DNA of 8,823 nt. Origin: Firmicutes bacterium UBA5500 (GTDB lineage: Bacteria; Bacillota; UBA994; UBA5500). This document shows positions 7,005 through 8,823 of this stretch, piece by piece. The DNA lies in assembly GCA_002427055.1 (NCBI GenBank), contig DIPA01000083.1, forward strand, positions 6,514-15,336, written 5' to 3'. The position numbers and the translations under genes were made by a program. Each line of letters starts with the position of its first letter. Position 1 is the first letter of the stretch. The notes below the pieces were generated by a model. The model ran no database searches, had not been told where the DNA came from, and worked only from the letters and a program-made list of their open reading frames with translations.

Positions 7005-8111
7005 ATGGAGCTGCTTGATCACGATATAGAAGAACTGGCTGAAGCTGGCTTGTTTCGTAATATGCAGGCCGATACTAGCCTAAATTATCAACTAAACCGT
7101 CTTACCAAAGCCGAGCTTACTGAAATACGTCAGTACCTAGGCGTGAAAGGAATTAGCAAATTATCGAAGCAAAGGCAGGCGGAAGCCTTAGCGCAAGCCA
7201 TCATGGAGAAATTACCGGTTCAGCTACAGCTTTTCGATGAGCTAACGTATGATGATCTACAGGCTTTGCTCAAGAAGAAAGGGTTGCTCAAGGATTTCAC
7301 AGATATCCCCGTTTCCATTTTGGTCTTACTGCGCAGAATGGGGCTGGCTTTTACCGGCATACTAGAAAATCAGGGGTTAGTTCTAGTCATGCCACGAGAA
7401 TTGCTGCAGCCGTGTCGTCAATTGCTGTCAGACGTGGCTCTACGCAAAACTATTCTATACAACCAAAAGGTCTTGCTGGTTTGTCGCGGTCTGGTTGCCT
7501 ATTATGGCGTAATACCTGTTGATGAACTAAGGCAGATGTTGGAAACGATGGATCTTGCCACGACTGAGCCGCAGTTCTCCACAATGCTGAAGACGATCGG
7601 TGTAAGTAATGGTTATCTAGACTGTGCAAACGATTTCGTATGTGATAAACGTGTTATCTATGTAGATGAAGTATTGTCGAGCCATTTAGCCATGCAGGAA
7701 CATGGCTATTACCCAGTAAGCTTAGAAAAGGCGCTCCTGGCAGCTCAACAGATATATGTTGATTGGACAGATGCCCATCGAGAGCTCTTTGATTACTTAA
7801 TTGATGAGCAAGCTATGGATGAGGAAGCAGCGGCAGAAGAGTTGATGTTTCTCATCTTTGCCTTGAACAACCGGGTTCCGATTCCTAGTTTGCTTCAACG
7901 CCTCGAGGAAAGGCAGGTCAAACTGCAGGACTTCGCAGAGACGATTGAGTTTCTCACTTTGTTAGACAAAGCTTATCAGCAAACTCGTTTGTGGGGCTAT
8001 CGCGGGTTTACGCCGACTGAGATACAGGAGTTGGATTCACGTCCTCGTTTGCGCGTGTTGCCTCCTCTCCCGAGTCGTTCTGTCAAAAACGGAGACAGCA
8101 GTTTATCTTAG
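7005..8111 (+). CDS. Uncharacterised helical protein with Rho_N/SAP-like N-terminal segment
   Basis: 368-residue, soluble-looking protein with no signal peptide or membrane span; I do not recognise a characterised homologue. Residues 33-70 (LTKAELTEIRQYLGVKGISK, then a basic helix) resemble the Rho_N / SAP-type helix-extended-helix found in nucleic-acid-binding proteins. The rest is predicted mostly helical, with LTYDDLQALLKKKGLL (80-95), a Tyr-rich YYGV near the middle, an acidic helix (DEQAMDEEAAAEELMF), and TRLWGYRGFTPTEIQEL (327-343). The last feature recalls the linker before SEC-C zinc motifs in some clostridial hypothetical proteins, but no Cys-rich SEC-C tail follows; the end is basic, Pro/Ser-rich and probably disordered. 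ATG 7005 is set by AGGAGG (6994-6999). It lies 78 bases after the RND gene and 39 before ylmH. A nucleic-acid or ribosome-linked role is inference from the N-terminal motif and the ylmH neighbour. Confidence 0.85.
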   Translation: MELLDHDIEELAEAGLFRNMQADTSLNYQLNRLTKAELTEIRQYLGVKGISKLSKQRQAEALAQAIMEKLPVQLQLFDELTYDDLQALLKKKGLLKDFTDIPVSILVLLRRMGLAFTGILENQGLVLVMPRELLQPCRQLLSDVALRKTILYNQKVLLVCRGLVAYYGVIPVDELRQMLETMDLATTEPQFSTMLKTIGVSNGYLDCANDFVCDKRVIYVDEVLSSHLAMQEHGYYPVSLEKALLAAQQIYVDWTDAHRELFDYLIDEQAMDEEAAAEELMFLIFALNNRVPIPSLLQRLEERQVKLQDFAETIEFLTLLDKAYQQTRLWGYRGFTPTEIQELDSRPRLRVLPPLPSRSVKNGDSSLS

Positions 8112-8150
8112 GTATGATGCTAGAAAGATGCTTAACGGAGGAGAGAAGAC

Positions 8151-8823
8151 GTGGTTAACTCTGTCCTCAATAGGCTGGTTGGGGAAGAACGTGCTCTCGT
8201 TGCGCTGGCATGCGACAAAGCGGCGTTAGCTTGGCGTCGGTACGAAGTTTGTTTTACCGCTTTCCTGGACCCAGGGCAACGAGCGTTACTAGCTCAATAT
8301 GCCTACCTGTGGGATGCCACGATGTTCAGCTTTGGTGGATATACTGATGCTGAGCGTCAAATAGTTGCTTTTAGCCCTGAGCAGGATGAGTGCCAGGATG
8401 AATATCCTTTGGTAGCGATGCAGGTGAGTGGCAACTTCAGTTTTGCAGCAGTCACTCACCGAGACTATCTCGGCTCGTTGCTGGCGCTGGGTATGAAGCG
8501 GGAAATGGTAGGAGATATTTTGGCTGGACCTGAAGGGTGCCAATTGGTCCTGCATAAGAATATAGTTAGCTATGTTCTTGCTAATTGGAAAATGGTCGGA
8601 CAGGTAGGCGTAAGGGTAGAAGAGATTCCTTTGGCAGAATTACGTCCACCAGAGCCGAAGATTGCGCTGCGGCAAGCCACAGTCGCCAGCTTACGCTTGG
8701 ACGCTGTTGTAGCCGTAGCTTACGGTCTGTCGCGCACTCAAGCTGCGAATCTTATTCGGGCTGGCAAGCTCAAATTGAACTTTACCCTGGAAACCCGTTG
8801 CGATAGGGCAGTAGAGGTAGGGG
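8151..8823 (+). CDS. ylmH: YlmH-type S4-domain RNA-binding protein (3' end missing)
   Basis: 224 residues are visible and the frame is open to the right edge; about 30-40 residues should be missing, as the family is near 260. YlmH is an S4-domain protein that binds the 50S subunit and has been tied to ribosome-associated quality control of stalled nascent chains in B. subtilis; mutants were first noted near the division genes. Visible family features are FLDPGQR (38-44), FGGYTDAERQ (61-70), HRDYLGSLLALGMKREMVGD (103-122), then VGQVGV. The S4 domain starts at 180 with SLRLDAVVA (180-188), LSRTQAANLIRAGK (193-206) and N210. The start is GTG 8151 with GGAGG (8137-8141) 9 bases upstream. It is probably co-transcribed with the gene before it. 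In B. subtilis ylmH lies in the ylmDEFGH-divIVA cluster; here the upstream neighbour differs. Confidence 0.93.
   Translation, partial: MVNSVLNRLVGEERALVALACDKAALAWRRYEVCFTAFLDPGQRALLAQYAYLWDATMFSFGGYTDAERQIVAFSPEQDECQDEYPLVAMQVSGNFSFAAVTHRDYLGSLLALGMKREMVGDILAGPEGCQLVLHKNIVSYVLANWKMVGQVGVRVEEIPLAELRPPEPKIALRQATVASLRLDAVVAVAYGLSRTQAANLIRAGKLKLNFTLETRCDRAVEVG

Noticed and set aside
8112..8150. Possible promoter or terminator in the 39-base gap before ylmH
   Set aside because: Only the ribosome binding site GGAGG is recognisable; no -35/-10 pair or hairpin with a T-run is present.
8289..8555. Reverse-strand open frame of 88 codons near the right edge
   Set aside because: It lies wholly opposite the conserved YlmH HRDYLG and GGYxxAER region; the + strand frame explains the sequence.
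8585..8806. Forward open frame of 73 codons
   Set aside because: It is out of frame with, and inside, the ylmH reading frame that encodes the S4 domain.

Overview
The window reads as a chromosomal stretch from a flagellated, low-to-mid GC Firmicute (Bacillota), probably of the clostridial type. The evidence is an actin-like MreB/Mbl gene followed directly by two FlgF/FlgG-type rod genes (the mbl-flhO-flhP order of Bacillus subtilis), strong AGGAGG-type ribosome binding sites, GTG as well as ATG starts, and a YlmH homologue. All genes lie on the + strand. Species or family cannot be fixed from the sequence.

Region 1 (1-2977) is a morphogenesis/flagellar-rod operon. It holds the 3' part of an MreB/Mbl gene cut by the window edge, flgF (flhO-like), flgG (flhP-like) and a short one-domain FlgJ rod-binding protein. 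It ends in a rho-independent terminator whose stem overlaps the flgJ stop codon. No flgH or flgI (L- and P-ring genes) lies between flgG and flgJ, which fits a single-membrane flagellum. The flgF-flgG gap can fold into two hairpins.

Region 2 (about 2978-6926) is a self-contained efflux module. A sigma-A-like promoter is followed at once by a perfect 9-bp inverted repeat, then a TetR-family repressor gene and, 2 bases after its stop codon, a 1070-residue RND (HAE1/AcrB-type) permease. The likely logic is autorepression by TetR, released by a ligand, to give co-expression of the pump. No periplasmic adaptor or outer-membrane channel gene is present. The pump carries two small Gly/Ser/Thr/Pro-rich extracytoplasmic segments and lacks some proton-relay residues of E. 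coli AcrB.

Region 3 (6927-8823) has a 368-residue uncharacterised helical protein with a Rho_N/SAP-like N-terminal segment. It is followed by the 5' part of ylmH, an S4-domain RNA-binding protein linked to ribosome-associated quality control, which runs off the right edge. The two are probably co-transcribed (39-base gap, no terminator seen).

Most of the content is ordinary housekeeping. I see no CRISPR array, transposon, phage gene, tRNA or rRNA, and no clear sign of a wholly new multi-gene system. The points most worth a second look are the Rho_N-like protein next to ylmH, the adaptor-less RND pump, and the layered dyad symmetries upstream of tetR.
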